64,000 bases of DNA from Pseudorhodobacter turbinis (lineage in GTDB: Bacteria; Pseudomonadota; Alphaproteobacteria; Rhodobacterales; Rhodobacteraceae). Position numbers and translations under genes: made by a program. Shown here piece after piece: positions 1-9,612 of this stretch. The stretch lies in NCBI RefSeq assembly GCF_005234135.1, contig NZ_CP039964.1, positions 2,286,001 to 2,350,000 on the forward strand, in the 5' to 3' direction. Each line of letters begins with the position of its first letter. Within the stretch, counting starts at the first letter, position 1. A model generated the notes under the pieces. That model was not told the origin of the DNA, did not search any database, and saw only the letters and a program-made list of their open reading frames with translations.

Positions 1-1
1 A

Positions 2-874
2 AAGATCGAACGCTTTCGCCAAGAGCCTGCGGGCTGGCGTGATGATGTGTTGATCGCCGAAATGATCGGCATGGCGAAAAAGACCGGCGATGTGACGCGG
101 GTGCCGATTGCGCTGCCCAAGATGACATTCGAGCAGGCGAATTTCTGGACCTCGCATTTTGGCGGGCTTTATGTGTTTCGGGATGTGAAACTGCCTGCGG
201 TGATCTCGGTTATGCCGCAAAGCGGGCTGGAGGGGCTGGTGATGGACCTCTCATCGCGCAACCGCATTGCCGATTGGCTGGAACGTTGCGGGCTGGTGGA
301 ACCTATCGTCAAGGCGCGCGCGATGGACAGCGCGGCGGTGCTGCGCCAGAAGATGGATTTCATTCTGGTCGATGCGGCGGATGCGCTGAACCTTGATCTG
401 GGCCTTGCGACGCGCAACGACCTGCGCAAGATCGCCCGTCAGCTTGGCGCGGCCTTGCCCGAAGAGTTTCAGGGCCTGTCGCGGCTGTTGGCTTGGGTGG
501 AGGGCGGCGGGGATTGGCCGCGCATCACGTCCGAACATCCGGCCTATTTCTATACCCTGCGTGCGCGTGCCCATGCGGACCGCGATCTGGTGAATATGCT
601 TTTGTCGCAGCTTGCACCTTTGGATGTGCGGCAAATGTTCATCACCCATAAAGAGTTGTTCTATAGCAGCTATGCCTCTTGGTCGGACCGCAAGCGCGGT
701 TATGTCGCGGATTTTCTGGAGCGGGAGTATATGGTGGATAAAGCCGGTGCCCGCAGGGCGCTTTTCGGGGCAGAGCCGGCGATGGATGAGGCAGAGCGCG
801 CCGCGCCCAAAGCCAAGTCCCGCAGAACGCATTTGGCGGGGCCTTGGGGCCCGGCCCGCAAAGGGAGACGATGA
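2..874 (+). CDS. DUF6638-like protein, 5' end outside window
   Basis: The reading frame is open to the first base of the window, so the N-terminus is missing; 290 residues are visible. An internal GTG at 47 could be read as a start, but the upstream codons continue the same protein-like sequence. There is no signal peptide or membrane segment in the visible part, and the C-terminus is basic and proline-rich. The sequence resembles what I remember of the DUF6638 family of Rhodobacteraceae (segment near TSHFGGLYVFRDV); this is recollection, not a search. Function is unknown. Its stop overlaps the start of the next gene (ATGATG at 871), suggesting translational coupling with the small membrane protein and DUF1523 gene downstream. 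Confidence 0.65.
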   Translation, partial: KIERFRQEPAGWRDDVLIAEMIGMAKKTGDVTRVPIALPKMTFEQANFWTSHFGGLYVFRDVKLPAVISVMPQSGLEGLVMDLSSRNRIADWLERCGLVEPIVKARAMDSAAVLRQKMDFILVDAADALNLDLGLATRNDLRKIARQLGAALPEEFQGLSRLLAWVEGGGDWPRITSEHPAYFYTLRARAHADRDLVNMLLSQLAPLDVRQMFITHKELFYSSYASWSDRKRGYVADFLEREYMVDKAGARRALFGAEPAMDEAERAAPKAKSRRTHLAGPWGPARKGRR

Positions 875-1137
875 TGGGGTTTTTCCGGCTGGCCTTCTTT
901 GGCTATATCGCCCTTACGGTGTTGTATTTTCTGGTCAGCATCTATTCCAGATCCACCCAGCGCGAAGAACTGGAAAAAGAATGGGACGCAGAAGAGGGCC
1001 CCGGCGACCGCGATGCCTATATCGCGGCGGGCATGGCCGAATATGACAAGGGTTTGCGCAAAAAACTGATCTGGCTCGTCTATGTCCTTCCGACGCTGGC
1101 CGTGATAGCGGCCATTTACCTGTTGAATTTCGCCTGA
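871..1137 (+). CDS. Small two-helix membrane protein
   Basis: This is an 88-residue protein with a hydrophobic segment at each end (about residues 4-24 and 66-86) and a charged middle rich in Glu and Arg. Start is chosen at 871 because AAGGGAGA lies just upstream and the ATG overlaps the stop of the preceding gene; a second ATG at 874 is equally possible. Similar small proteins in this lineage are sometimes labelled cation/multidrug efflux pump, but nothing in the sequence supports transport. It sits between a DUF6638-like gene and a DUF1523 gene and is probably cotranscribed with them. Function unknown. Confidence 0.7.
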   Translation: MMGFFRLAFFGYIALTVLYFLVSIYSRSTQREELEKEWDAEEGPGDRDAYIAAGMAEYDKGLRKKLIWLVYVLPTLAVIAAIYLLNFA

Positions 1138-1150
1138 AAGGGACCCGCCA

Positions 1151-1801
1151 ATGCGCTATGTAAAATGGACATTCCTTGCAACCATCGCGTTGCTGTTGTT
1201 CTCATTTTTCCACTACACCTTGCCGCAAACGGATATTGCGAGGGTGGTTGGCACGGAAAACCGCCGCATTGATTTCGGTGAGAATTCCTTCTTTTGGGCC
1301 AGCCCCGATGTGGGCAATGCGGTCGATAAAAACCGTGATGTGTTTTTCATCCAGACGTATCGCAATAACGGCAAGCCGATGGTTTACCGCAATGAGGATA
1401 CCGGCTGGGGCTGGCCGCCCTATTTCAAGCTGGACGGTTCCAACCTGCAAACCGAGGCGCAGAATATGATCTCCAGCGCCGATAATCCGCGTTGGGTGGC
1501 GGTCACGCATTACGGCTGGCGCAATGAATTCATGAGCATCTTTCCCAACGCCATCAGTATGCGCGCGGTTGAGGGGCCGGACGTCAAGCTATTCCCATGG
1601 TTTAACGTGATTTTCTTTGTGGTTCTGGCGGGCGTTCTGCTTTTGCTATGGCGGATGTGGGCACAATTCCGCGAGCGCACGATTGACCCCACGCTGGAAA
1701 GTATCGGCGACACTTTTGATGAGGTGGACGCCCGCGCCGACGGCCTTTGGGCGCGTTTCAGGGCTTGGCTGGCAAGCTGGACGGGCAAGCCCCGCTGGTA
1801 A
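1151..1801 (+). CDS. DUF1523 family membrane protein
   Basis: A 216-residue protein with an N-terminal membrane helix (about residues 7-25), a roughly 125-residue extracytoplasmic domain and a second helix near residues 153-172, followed by a charged cytoplasmic tail. The middle domain (GTENRRIDFGENSFFW, WGWPPYFK, VTHYGWRNEF) is characteristic of DUF1523, a family of unknown function found mainly in alphaproteobacteria. It starts 13 bases after the preceding stop and is likely part of the same operon, followed 50 bases later by the DUF2339 gene. The topology implies the conserved domain faces the periplasm. Confidence 0.85.
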   Translation: MRYVKWTFLATIALLLFSFFHYTLPQTDIARVVGTENRRIDFGENSFFWASPDVGNAVDKNRDVFFIQTYRNNGKPMVYRNEDTGWGWPPYFKLDGSNLQTEAQNMISSADNPRWVAVTHYGWRNEFMSIFPNAISMRAVEGPDVKLFPWFNVIFFVVLAGVLLLLWRMWAQFRERTIDPTLESIGDTFDEVDARADGLWARFRAWLASWTGKPRW

Positions 1802-1851
1802 GAACGGCCCACCGATAAGACCGATAAGAATGAATGAGGTAAGGCCGCGCG

Positions 1852-4557
1852 ATGGGCGAGTTTGAGCTACTGATAACCCTTGCTGCAATCGGGGTGCTGC
1901 TAAGCGTTGTGCTTGTGCCCTATCTTTTCATTTCCCATCTGGGTTTGAAGGCGCGGTTCAAAAAGCTGGAACGTTTGGTCGAGCAATTGCAGGCCAATCG
2001 CCCCGCGCCCGAGGGCCTGCCCCAACCAGCCGTCGAGATGCCCGTGCAGGCCGAGGTTGCGCGGCCAGACCCCACACCATCCGAAGAGGTGCAGCCCGCG
2101 CCCCATGTTTTCGATCCTGGCCTGTTTGATGGCCTTGCCGTTTGGCTGCGCGAAAACTGGGTGCTGGCGATTGCCGCAGCGTCACTGGCGCTGGCTGGCT
2201 TGTTTATGGTGCAATACGGCGTCGAGAACGGGCTTTTGACGCCGTTTTGGCGGGTTATGGGCGCGCTGGGCTTTGGCGCGGCCCTGATCGCGGGGGGCGA
2301 GTTTATTCGCCGCAGGGCCGGCGATGAGGATGCGGACGGTGATGCCACCGGCGCCACACGGTTCTTGCCCTCAACCCTGTCAGGCGCGGGGATCATCGTG
2401 CTTTATGTCGGGGTGTTTTCCGCCCGCGCGCTGTACGGTTTGATAGAGCCGGTCACGACCCTGCTGGGGTTGGCAGGGGTATCGGTTGTGGCCCTCGTTT
2501 TGGGCTGGTTTTACGGGCCGGTTCTGGCGGCAGTTGGCATTTTTGGGGCAACGCTTGCCCCCTTTATGACGGGCAGCAGCTCTGATAGCTCTTGGATGGT
2601 GCATTACTATTTGGCCATGGTTGCGATTGTGGCGCTGGGGATTGATACGATCAAGCGCTGGGCTTGGGTGTCGATCTTGGGGCTGGCGGTAACGCTGGGC
2701 GGTATGGCGGTGCTCTATGCCGCGCGGGGTGCCGATCTGCACTTTTTGGCGGGCGTTTTGATCACGACCTTTGCCGCCTTTGCGATACCGGAGCGTGGGA
2801 TAACCCCGCGCCAATCGGGGGCGTCCATGCTGGAAATGCTGCGCAGCCGTGGCAAGATCTTACCCGCGTTTCCCACAAGGCTGACGTTTGGCGCAACGCT
2901 TGCGGCGGGTTTTGCGGCGCTTTGGGTGCAAGCAGATGCAGGCTCTGCCGATACAGTTTGGCTGGCGATCCTTGCGTTGGCGCTGTTGTTGGTTGCCACC
3001 ACCATCTGGACCCGAGAGGCCCCGGCCCTTTACGATCACGCGCTTATCCCCGGCATGGCTTTCTTGGCTGTGATCGCGCTGGAGGGCATCTATTACGGCG
3101 CGCTGTTTCGCGGCTTTCATGCGACGGTCCTGCCGGTGGATGGTGGCCCCACATCCGGCCCCCCTGCAACCGTTTGGGTGCTGGCGGCGATAGGTGCTGC
3201 GGGAAGTTGCCTGATGTTTGCGCGGATGCAATGGGCCGTGGGGGCGCGCCCCGCTGCGGCAAGTTTCTGGGCCTTCGCTGCGGCGGTATTTGCCCCCGCA
3301 ACGGTGTTGATGCTGGAGTTTCTTTGGACGCCCGCCTCGCTTTTGGGGCAATACCCTTGGGCGCTGGCCGCAATTGCGATGGCGGCCCTTATGGTGCTGT
3401 TTGCCGCACGCACGGCCCTAGGGGATGAGGGCGCACCGCTGCGCACGGGGTTGCTTTCTGTGGCGGCGCTGACGTTGATTACCTTGGCGTTTTTCCTTGT
3501 GCTGACCAAATCGGCGCTGACCGTGGCGCTGGCGGTTACGGTGCTTGGCACTGTCTTGCTGGACCGTCGCCATGCCCTGCCGCCCTTGTCGCTGTTTGTC
3601 CAGATTGCGGTGGCTATCATCACCTTCCGGCTGGTGATCTGGCCGGGGCTGGATTGGGCCGCGCATTGGGATTACGCGGAGCAGGCCTATTCTACCGCCT
3701 ATCTTGAGGTCGCTTTTTCCTTTCTTGGCCCGCTTGCGCTTTTGGGCGTTGCGTGGTGGATCTCGCGCGGTCGGCGCCTTAAAACCGCGCTGGTGTTGGA
3801 AAGTGCGTGCTGGACAATCCTTGGCGTGTTTCTTGCGATCACCCTGCTACGCGCCGCCCCGAGAGAGGCGAGCGATAGCCATTGGGTGATGGGGCTGATG
3901 TCGACGATCTGGGTCGCTCTTACGTTGAACCAGCTCTACCGGATGCGGGGCGGCAACCGGTTTATGACGCTTTTGCGTGCGCTGGTTGCGGGGGCTTACG
4001 GGCTTGCGGCACTTGGCACGCTTGCGGTGCTGCTGACCTTCTCCAACCCGTTGCGGGCTTATGATGAAATTATCGCAGGCCCGCCGCTGTTTGACAGCCT
4101 TGCACTCGCATTCCTGCCGCTGGCGGCCGTTTTTGCGGTGGCGGCGTGGAAAATCACCCATTTTGGCCGCCGTCTGCGCATTGCGTTCACCCTTGCCGCC
4201 AGCCTGTGTGTGGCCGCCTACACGGGGATGGAGATCCGCCGCCTGTGGCGCGGGCGCGACCTGACGGTGCCGGGCTTTACGGATGCAGAGCTTTATAGCT
4301 ACACGCTTGCCATGCTGATCGCGGCGGTGGCGCTTTTGATGTTCGCCTTTGCCAAACGATCGGTGCCGTTGCGCAAGGTTGCGATGGCGGGGGTTGCCCT
4401 GACGGTGGCCAAGGTGTTCTTGGTGGATATGTCGGGGCTTTCTGGCTTGATCCGGGTGTTTTCCTTTATGGGGCTGGGTCTGTCGCTGGTCGCGCTGACA
4501 TGGCTGAACCGGAAAATGACGGCACAGTGGGATCGCAAACCTCCAAGCGAAAGTTAA
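1852..4557 (+). CDS. DUF2339 family multi-pass membrane protein
   Basis: A 901-residue protein with one N-terminal membrane helix, a short charged and Pro/Glu-rich linker (about residues 30-80), then some two dozen hydrophobic helices in tandem reaching the C-terminus. This architecture, and segments such as LPSTLSGAGIIVLYVGVFSA and KVFLVDMSGLSGLIRVFSF, are those of DUF2339. No enzymatic motif is visible. The start is supported by GAGGTAAGG upstream of the ATG. It is the last gene of the four-gene run at the left edge. The family is uncharacterised; a role in the envelope or in transport is only inferred from the topology. Confidence 0.9.
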   Translation: MGEFELLITLAAIGVLLSVVLVPYLFISHLGLKARFKKLERLVEQLQANRPAPEGLPQPAVEMPVQAEVARPDPTPSEEVQPAPHVFDPGLFDGLAVWLRENWVLAIAAASLALAGLFMVQYGVENGLLTPFWRVMGALGFGAALIAGGEFIRRRAGDEDADGDATGATRFLPSTLSGAGIIVLYVGVFSARALYGLIEPVTTLLGLAGVSVVALVLGWFYGPVLAAVGIFGATLAPFMTGSSSDSSWMVHYYLAMVAIVALGIDTIKRWAWVSILGLAVTLGGMAVLYAARGADLHFLAGVLITTFAAFAIPERGITPRQSGASMLEMLRSRGKILPAFPTRLTFGATLAAGFAALWVQADAGSADTVWLAILALALLLVATTIWTREAPALYDHALIPGMAFLAVIALEGIYYGALFRGFHATVLPVDGGPTSGPPATVWVLAAIGAAGSCLMFARMQWAVGARPAAASFWAFAAAVFAPATVLMLEFLWTPASLLGQYPWALAAIAMAALMVLFAARTALGDEGAPLRTGLLSVAALTLITLAFFLVLTKSALTVALAVTVLGTVLLDRRHALPPLSLFVQIAVAIITFRLVIWPGLDWAAHWDYAEQAYSTAYLEVAFSFLGPLALLGVAWWISRGRRLKTALVLESACWTILGVFLAITLLRAAPREASDSHWVMGLMSTIWVALTLNQLYRMRGGNRFMTLLRALVAGAYGLAALGTLAVLLTFSNPLRAYDEIIAGPPLFDSLALAFLPLAAVFAVAAWKITHFGRRLRIAFTLAASLCVAAYTGMEIRRLWRGRDLTVPGFTDAELYSYTLAMLIAAVALLMFAFAKRSVPLRKVAMAGVALTVAKVFLVDMSGLSGLIRVFSFMGLGLSLVALTWLNRKMTAQWDRKPPSES

Positions 4558-4618
4558 GCGCTTCAATTGCCTGCTTTTTCGGTTTAAACATAACCGAAAG
4601 CGACAAAAAGGGGCTGAT

Positions 4619-6208
4619 ATGCAACGCTTCGACTATATCATCATCGGTGCAGGGGCTGCGGGCTGCGTGTTGGCGAACCGCTTGTCAGAGGATCCAGACA
4701 CATCGGTGTTGCTGTTAGAGGCGGGGGGGCGTGATACCCACCCTTGGATGCATATTCCCGTGGGTTACCTTTATTGCATGGGCAATCCGCGCGCCGATTG
4801 GTGTTTTAAAACCGAGGTGGAGCCGGGCCTGAACAACCGCGCGCTCAACTATCCGCGCGGGCGGGTTTTGGGCGGCTGCACGGCGATCAACGGCATGATT
4901 TACATGCGCGGACAGGCGGCGGATTATGACGGCTGGCGGCAGATGGGCAATACCGGATGGAGCTGGGATGATGTTCTGCCCTACTTCCTGAAGTCCGAGG
5001 ATAACGCGGTGGCTGAGGGGGATGAACACTCCGAAGGCGGGGAGTGGCGCGTTGAGGGGCAGCGGCTGCGTTGGGATATCCTTGATGCTTTCCAGGAGGC
5101 GGCCGATCAGGCGGGCATCCCCAAAACCGACGACTTCAACAAGGGCGACAATTTCGGTTGCGGCTATTTTCAGGTGAACCAACGCGGGGGGTGGCGTGTC
5201 AGCTCTGCCAAGGCGTTTTTGCGGCCTGCGTTGAAACGCCCCAATCTGACGGTGCAAACCCATGCGGTGGTGGAAAAATTATTGCTGGAAGGCCGTCAAG
5301 TCACCGGCGTGTCCTATCGCGAAAACGGCACCCCGCGTGAGGCGTTTAGCGGCAAAGAGGTGATCCTTTCGGCGGGGGCCATCGGCTCCCCCCATATCTT
5401 GATGCTTTCGGGGATCGGGCCTGCGCTGCATTTGGCCGAACATGACATCACGCCGCTGCATGATCTGCCGGGCGTCGGGCAAAACTTGCAAGACCATTTG
5501 CAAATTCGCACCGTGTACAAGGTGTCCAACACCAAAACCCTGAACCAGATTGCGGGCAACCTGTGGGGCAAGGCCAAGATTGCGGCGGAATATGCGTGGT
5601 CGCGTTCCGGCCCGATGTCGATGGCCCCAAGCCAGTTGGGCGCTTTCGCCTATTCCAGCCCCGACAAGGCCTCGCCCGATCTGGAATACCACGTCCAGCC
5701 GCTGTCCCTTGACAGTTTTGGTTCGGATCTGCACAAATTCCCCGCAATCACCGCGAGCGTGTGTAACCTGCGCCCTAGCAGCCGCGGCACGGTCACTTTG
5801 CGCAGCAAATCGGCCGCGGATGCCCCCTGCATCGCGCCGAACTATCTTTCAACGCCGGATGATCAGCAAACCGCGCTGAATGCCATCGCGGTGACACGCA
5901 AGATCATGGCCCAGCCCGCCTTTGCCCCTTTCGCACCAGAAGAGCATCTTCCCGGCGCGCAGGTGACAGAGCGTGAGGCACTGTTGAAATCCATCGGCGA
6001 TATCGCGACCACGATCTTTCACCCGGTGGGTACCTGCAAGATGGGTGATGATCCGATGGCCGTTGTCGATGCGCAGCTTCGGGTGCACGGGCTTGCGGGC
6101 TTGCGGGTGGTTGATGCCTCAATCATGCCGACCATCGTATCGGGCAATACATCCAGCCCGACGGTGATGATTGCCGAAAAAGCGGCGGCGATGATTAAGG
6201 CAGGTTAG
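4619..6208 (+). CDS. GMC-family FAD-dependent oxidoreductase (choline/alcohol dehydrogenase type)
   Basis: A 529-residue flavoenzyme of the glucose-methanol-choline family. Visible are the N-terminal FAD-binding Rossmann motif (IIGAGAAGCVLANRL), the signature NYPRGRVLGGCTAINGMIY near residue 80, the second GMC signature GAIGSPHILMLSGIGPA near residue 255, and the catalytic C-terminal HPVGTCKMG and NTSSPTVMIAEKAA segments. It would oxidise an alcohol to an aldehyde with FAD, but the substrate cannot be read from the sequence; no betaine aldehyde dehydrogenase or betI gene lies nearby, so assignment as BetA is not supported. AAAGGGG precedes the ATG. It appears monocistronic and meets the next gene tail to tail 7 bases away. 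Confidence 0.9.
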   Translation: MQRFDYIIIGAGAAGCVLANRLSEDPDTSVLLLEAGGRDTHPWMHIPVGYLYCMGNPRADWCFKTEVEPGLNNRALNYPRGRVLGGCTAINGMIYMRGQAADYDGWRQMGNTGWSWDDVLPYFLKSEDNAVAEGDEHSEGGEWRVEGQRLRWDILDAFQEAADQAGIPKTDDFNKGDNFGCGYFQVNQRGGWRVSSAKAFLRPALKRPNLTVQTHAVVEKLLLEGRQVTGVSYRENGTPREAFSGKEVILSAGAIGSPHILMLSGIGPALHLAEHDITPLHDLPGVGQNLQDHLQIRTVYKVSNTKTLNQIAGNLWGKAKIAAEYAWSRSGPMSMAPSQLGAFAYSSPDKASPDLEYHVQPLSLDSFGSDLHKFPAITASVCNLRPSSRGTVTLRSKSAADAPCIAPNYLSTPDDQQTALNAIAVTRKIMAQPAFAPFAPEEHLPGAQVTEREALLKSIGDIATTIFHPVGTCKMGDDPMAVVDAQLRVHGLAGLRVVDASIMPTIVSGNTSSPTVMIAEKAAAMIKAG

Positions 6209-6215
6209 GGCGCGG

Positions 6216-6977
6216 TCAGCTGTTGGGTTTGGTTTCAATCGATACAAAGTCGGTCTTGATGCCCGCCTTTTCGGTGAGTTGAGTTTGCAAGGTATGCAAC
6301 AGCTTGGCTGTGCGATCCAAGACGTCTTCGCATTGCGAGAGACAGCCACCGACGAAAGGTGCAAGCACATCTAACTTGCTGTTTAGGAGGGTAAGGTCCG
6401 CAACGTCGATTGAATGCGTGCCTGCAAGAAAAAGCAAGCTTTGCGGTAGACCGGCTTCATCCACGGCCGACTGGCGCGCGAATAGAAACTCGTCAAAGAG
6501 TTTTTCCAGATTATCATACCGCATCCAGATTTCCATGAAGCCTTCTTTTTGATCGGGGCGGAGCAACTCCATCACAAGCGCCAATTCCTCTGCTGAGGCA
6601 TGATGCGAGCGGCGATTGATCGCGGGCGGGATCAGGCCTCCAAGGTAGTGGAGGTCTGAGGCGCCTTTGTTTTCAACACGGGATTTGGCATTTTTAATGC
6701 TCCATTTAATACTAGCAGCGCTATTGAAATTCTGAAAAAGTTTGATTTGAACGGCGGTGGCGACCCGTTTTGCTTTGGTCTTGGATTGCAGGTGAAAGGG
6801 CCAGTAGGCGGCAAGTAGGGTTATTCCGCCACCGACCAGAACGCCTTGCAGCGTTTCATTGGACCAGATTGAAAGCTCCCACCCAAAGAAGTTGACGATC
6901 GGGTTCAGGAGAATGCAGAAAACAACGCCTGCAAATATGCCCATTGCGAAAACACCGTTTGAGAAGTTTCTGAGCAT
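6216..6977 (-). CDS. Orphan membrane protein of unknown function
   Basis: A 253-residue protein with two hydrophobic segments near the N-terminus (about residues 9-27 and 44-62), the second followed by a basic stretch, then a soluble, mostly helical domain to the end. I recognise no family. The gene is visibly poorer in G+C than its neighbours: one 60-base line inside it is about 42% G+C. That is consistent with recent acquisition. It is read opposite to the GMC oxidoreductase and precedes nothing obvious in an operon; AGGA lies upstream of the ATG. The topology suggests a membrane-anchored protein with a cytoplasmic helical domain, but function is unknown. Confidence 0.65.
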   Translation of the reverse strand: MLRNFSNGVFAMGIFAGVVFCILLNPIVNFFGWELSIWSNETLQGVLVGGGITLLAAYWPFHLQSKTKAKRVATAVQIKLFQNFNSAASIKWSIKNAKSRVENKGASDLHYLGGLIPPAINRRSHHASAEELALVMELLRPDQKEGFMEIWMRYDNLEKLFDEFLFARQSAVDEAGLPQSLLFLAGTHSIDVADLTLLNSKLDVLAPFVGGCLSQCEDVLDRTAKLLHTLQTQLTEKAGIKTDFVSIETKPNS

Positions 6978-7022
6978 CTGGTGTCCTGACTATGATGGTG
7001 TTCCTGAAGTGGAAACGGGTGA

Positions 7023-7772
7023 TCAGTGCGCGTCGCGGCGGTGTCGCACCAAAAGCGGCACCGATAGCCCCAGCAGGACCAAGGCCAGCGGCATCGAAAA
7101 GAAAAACCCGACGTTATTATAACCAACCGCCCCGATCACCCCGCCCACCAGAAATGCCAGAACCAGCCCGAGCAGGGTTTTGAGCTTGCCCCTGTCGGCG
7201 GACACGCCGGTTTGTGGTGACAGCATGCCAAAGCTTGCGCGGCCCAGCTCTATCCCGATGTCGGTGACAAGGCCGGTGACATGGGTCGTACGGATCCGCG
7301 CGTCCGAGATTTTGGTGATTGTCGCGTTCTGCATTCCCATGGCAAAGCACAAGACAGCCAGGGCGAATGTCAGCCCTGCTGTGCTGGTCAGGTATCCCGC
7401 CCATGAAAAGCCGAATAGCAAGCATCCCTGAAGCGCCATCGGCAGGGCGAACTTCTGCCGCTGCCGTCTTAGCTTGGCCCAGTGGATCATTCCGGTGCTT
7501 GTGGCCGACCCCAGGATAAAGGCCGCGATGGCGCAAAGGCTGACCAGAATAACCTTGCCGTTCAGCACCGCGATATTATCGGCCAGCGTAGAGACATAGC
7601 CCGTCATATGAGAGGTATATTGCCCCAAGGCAAAGAAGCCCCCGGCGTTGGCCGCCCCCGCAATCGTGGCCAGCACCAACCCTAGCAGGAAGTCACCGTC
7701 GCGGGACCGCCGGATACCCAAAAGCGTGTTGAAAAGGGCCAGTCTTTTCGCCGCCCGCCGCCGCTGTTGCAT
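7023..7772 (-). CDS. YoaK family (DUF1275) membrane protein
   Basis: A 249-residue protein with about six membrane helices. It shows the family hallmarks AGAANAGGFFALGQYTSHMTG in the first helix pair and MGMQNATITKISDARIRTTH in the middle, followed by a glycine-rich C-terminal pair of helices. DUF1275/YoaK proteins are integral inner-membrane proteins of unknown function, sometimes proposed as transporters. The N-terminus is strongly basic, as expected for cytoplasmic placement. It lies downstream of dapD on the same strand, separated by a GC-rich hairpin, so probably has its own promoter. Confidence 0.85.
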   Translation of the reverse strand: MQQRRRAAKRLALFNTLLGIRRSRDGDFLLGLVLATIAGAANAGGFFALGQYTSHMTGYVSTLADNIAVLNGKVILVSLCAIAAFILGSATSTGMIHWAKLRRQRQKFALPMALQGCLLFGFSWAGYLTSTAGLTFALAVLCFAMGMQNATITKISDARIRTTHVTGLVTDIGIELGRASFGMLSPQTGVSADRGKLKTLLGLVLAFLVGGVIGAVGYNNVGFFFSMPLALVLLGLSVPLLVRHRRDAH

Positions 7773-7836
7773 CCCTATGCCCCCGTTTATGGTTGGGGCT
7801 TAATCGCCCCTGCTGTGTCGGATCGGGAAAATCCGG

Positions 7837-7869
7837 TTTGCCCCGAAGGCGTTTGGCCCTCGGGGCAAA
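7837..7869 (-). terminator. GC-rich hairpin downstream of dapD
   Basis: A perfect 10-bp stem (TTTGCCCCGA pairing with TCGGGGCAAA) encloses a 13-base loop, starting 6 bases after the dapD stop codon. It is not followed by a clear U-tract on the minus strand, so it may stabilise the 3' end or act as a weak terminator. Confidence 0.5.
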
Positions 7870-7874
7870 GGCGC

Positions 7875-8699
7875 CTAGTCGCGCAGCAACTCGTTGATCG
7901 AGGTTTTGGAGCGTGTCTGCGCATCCACTTTCTTCACGATCACGGCACAGTAAAGGTTGACCCCGTTCTTCGACGGCATCGATCCCGCAACCACGACCGA
8001 TCCCGCAGGCACCTCGCCATAGGTCACGGCGCCGGTTTCACGGTCAACGATCTTGGTCGACTGGCCGATAAAGACACCCATCCCCAGAACCGAACCTTCG
8101 CGGATGATGCAGCCCTCAACCACCTCGGAGCGCGCGCCGATAAAGCAGTTATCCTCGATGATTGTCGGGCCGGCCTGCATCGGCTCCAGCACGCCGCCGA
8201 TGCCGACGCCGCCCGACAGATGCACATTCTTGCCGATCTGCGCGCATGAACCGACCGTGGCCCATGCGTCGACCATGGTGCCCTCATCGACATAGGCGCC
8301 GATGTTGACGAAAGAGGGCATCAAGACCACGCCCTTGGCGATATAGGCCGAGCGCCGCACGATGGCACCGGGAACCGAGCGGAAACCGGCGCTGCGCCAG
8401 TCGGCCTCGGTCCAGCCCTGAACCTTGGACGGTACCTTGTCCCACCAGTTGGTGCCGCCGTTGGCGCCGGAAATCTCGTACATATCCGTCAGCCGGAACG
8501 ACAGCAGCACCGCCTTTTTCGCCCATTGGTTCACATGCCAGTCCGAGCCCCGCTTTTCGGCCACCCGCAGCGTACCGGAATCGAGGGCGTTCAGGGTTGC
8601 CTCGATCGCGTCGCGGGTTTCGCCTTTGGTGGCCGGGGTGATGCCGTCGCGGGCCTCCCATGCGGCTTCAATGGCGGTCTCTAGGGCTGCATTGCTCAT
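7875..8699 (-). CDS. dapD: 2,3,4,5-tetrahydropyridine-2,6-dicarboxylate N-succinyltransferase
   Basis: DapD transfers a succinyl group from succinyl-CoA to tetrahydrodipicolinate, in the succinylase branch of diaminopimelate and lysine synthesis; it is a cytoplasmic trimer. The 274-residue length is normal. An N-terminal helical domain is followed by left-handed beta-helix hexapeptide repeats (around [59 protein letters not shown]). The ATG is preceded by AAGGAAT. The pathway partner lysA lies elsewhere in this window (59948-61213). It is divergent from the LOG-family gene, with 85 bases between the two starts. Confidence 0.97.
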   Translation of the reverse strand: MSNAALETAIEAAWEARDGITPATKGETRDAIEATLNALDSGTLRVAEKRGSDWHVNQWAKKAVLLSFRLTDMYEISGANGGTNWWDKVPSKVQGWTEADWRSAGFRSVPGAIVRRSAYIAKGVVLMPSFVNIGAYVDEGTMVDAWATVGSCAQIGKNVHLSGGVGIGGVLEPMQAGPTIIEDNCFIGARSEVVEGCIIREGSVLGMGVFIGQSTKIVDRETGAVTYGEVPAGSVVVAGSMPSKNGVNLYCAVIVKKVDAQTRSKTSINELLRD

Positions 8700-8784
8700 G
8701 TCATATTCCTTTACGGTGGTCAGGCTTTGCCCGAAGCTATAGACGTTGATGCAAAGTCACGCAATTGCAGAGCAAGGACCATTG

Positions 8785-9612
8785 ATGAAAGACGACAGCC
8801 GCAAGCACCCTTTTCGCGATAGCCAGCAAGATGTGAAGGCGGTTCGCGACATTCCCGATACGCCGCAAACCCGCGCGCCGGCCTACCGCCTTGCCTTTAC
8901 CGATCATGAATTCATGTGCCGTGAGGAATTGCGCCCGGTGCGTTTGCAGCTTGAACTGCTCAAGCCACAGCTGGTGATGGATGAGCGTGGGATCGAATCC
9001 ACGATTGTGCTGTTTGGCGGTGCCCGCATCCCTGAACCTGCCAAGAAAGACACCGCCCGCACCGAAACGCTGGCCGAGCTGACGAAATATTACGCCGAGG
9101 CACAGACCTTTGCACGCCTGATGACCGAGCGGTCTATGACAAGCTATGGTCGCCAGAATGTGATCGTAACCGGTGGCGGGCCGGGTGTGATGGAGGCCGG
9201 CAACCGTGGTGCCGCAGAGGCGGGCGGGCAAAGCATCGGCTTGAATATCGTGCTGCCGCATGAGCAGGCGCCGAATGAATATGTCACGCCGGACCTATGT
9301 TTCAACTTCCATTATTTCGCCATTCGCAAGATGCATTTCCTGATGCGTGCCGCTGCGATCTGCATCTTTCCCGGCGGCTTTGGCACTTTGGATGAGATGT
9401 TCGAAAGTCTGACCTTGATCCAGACCGGCCGGATGAACCGCATCCCCTTCTTGCTGTTTGGCAAGGAATTTTGGGAACGGATCATCAACTGGGACGCACT
9501 GGCCGAGGCGGGGACGATTTCCCCCGAAGACCTCCAGCTTTTCAAATTCGTTGAAACGGCTGAAGAAGCGGTTGCCGCAATCGACGCATGGGATACATCC
9601 CCCTGCGCCTAA
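8785..9612 (+). CDS. LOG family (TIGR00730-type) nucleotide phosphoribohydrolase-like protein
   Basis: A 275-residue protein with the LOG/lysine-decarboxylase-like Rossmann fold. The motif GGGPGVMEAGNRGAAEAGG near residue 130 and the PGGFGTLDEMFE segment near residue 195 are the two diagnostic motifs (PGGxGTxxE). Characterised LOG proteins cleave the N-glycosidic bond of nucleoside 5'-monophosphates such as cytokinin ribotides; the substrate here is unknown. The ATG at 8785 is chosen over one 39 bases upstream because AAGGA sits 7 bases before it. Its last three bases overlap the stop of the convergent mbfA gene. Confidence 0.88.
   Translation: MKDDSRKHPFRDSQQDVKAVRDIPDTPQTRAPAYRLAFTDHEFMCREELRPVRLQLELLKPQLVMDERGIESTIVLFGGARIPEPAKKDTARTETLAELTKYYAEAQTFARLMTERSMTSYGRQNVIVTGGGPGVMEAGNRGAAEAGGQSIGLNIVLPHEQAPNEYVTPDLCFNFHYFAIRKMHFLMRAAAICIFPGGFGTLDEMFESLTLIQTGRMNRIPFLLFGKEFWERIINWDALAEAGTISPEDLQLFKFVETAEEAVAAIDAWDTSPCA

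Noticed and set aside
3847..4566. Open frame of 239 codons opposite the DUF2339 gene
   Set aside because: His/Arg/Gln-rich translation typical of the reverse strand of a hydrophobic gene; no ribosome site or motif.
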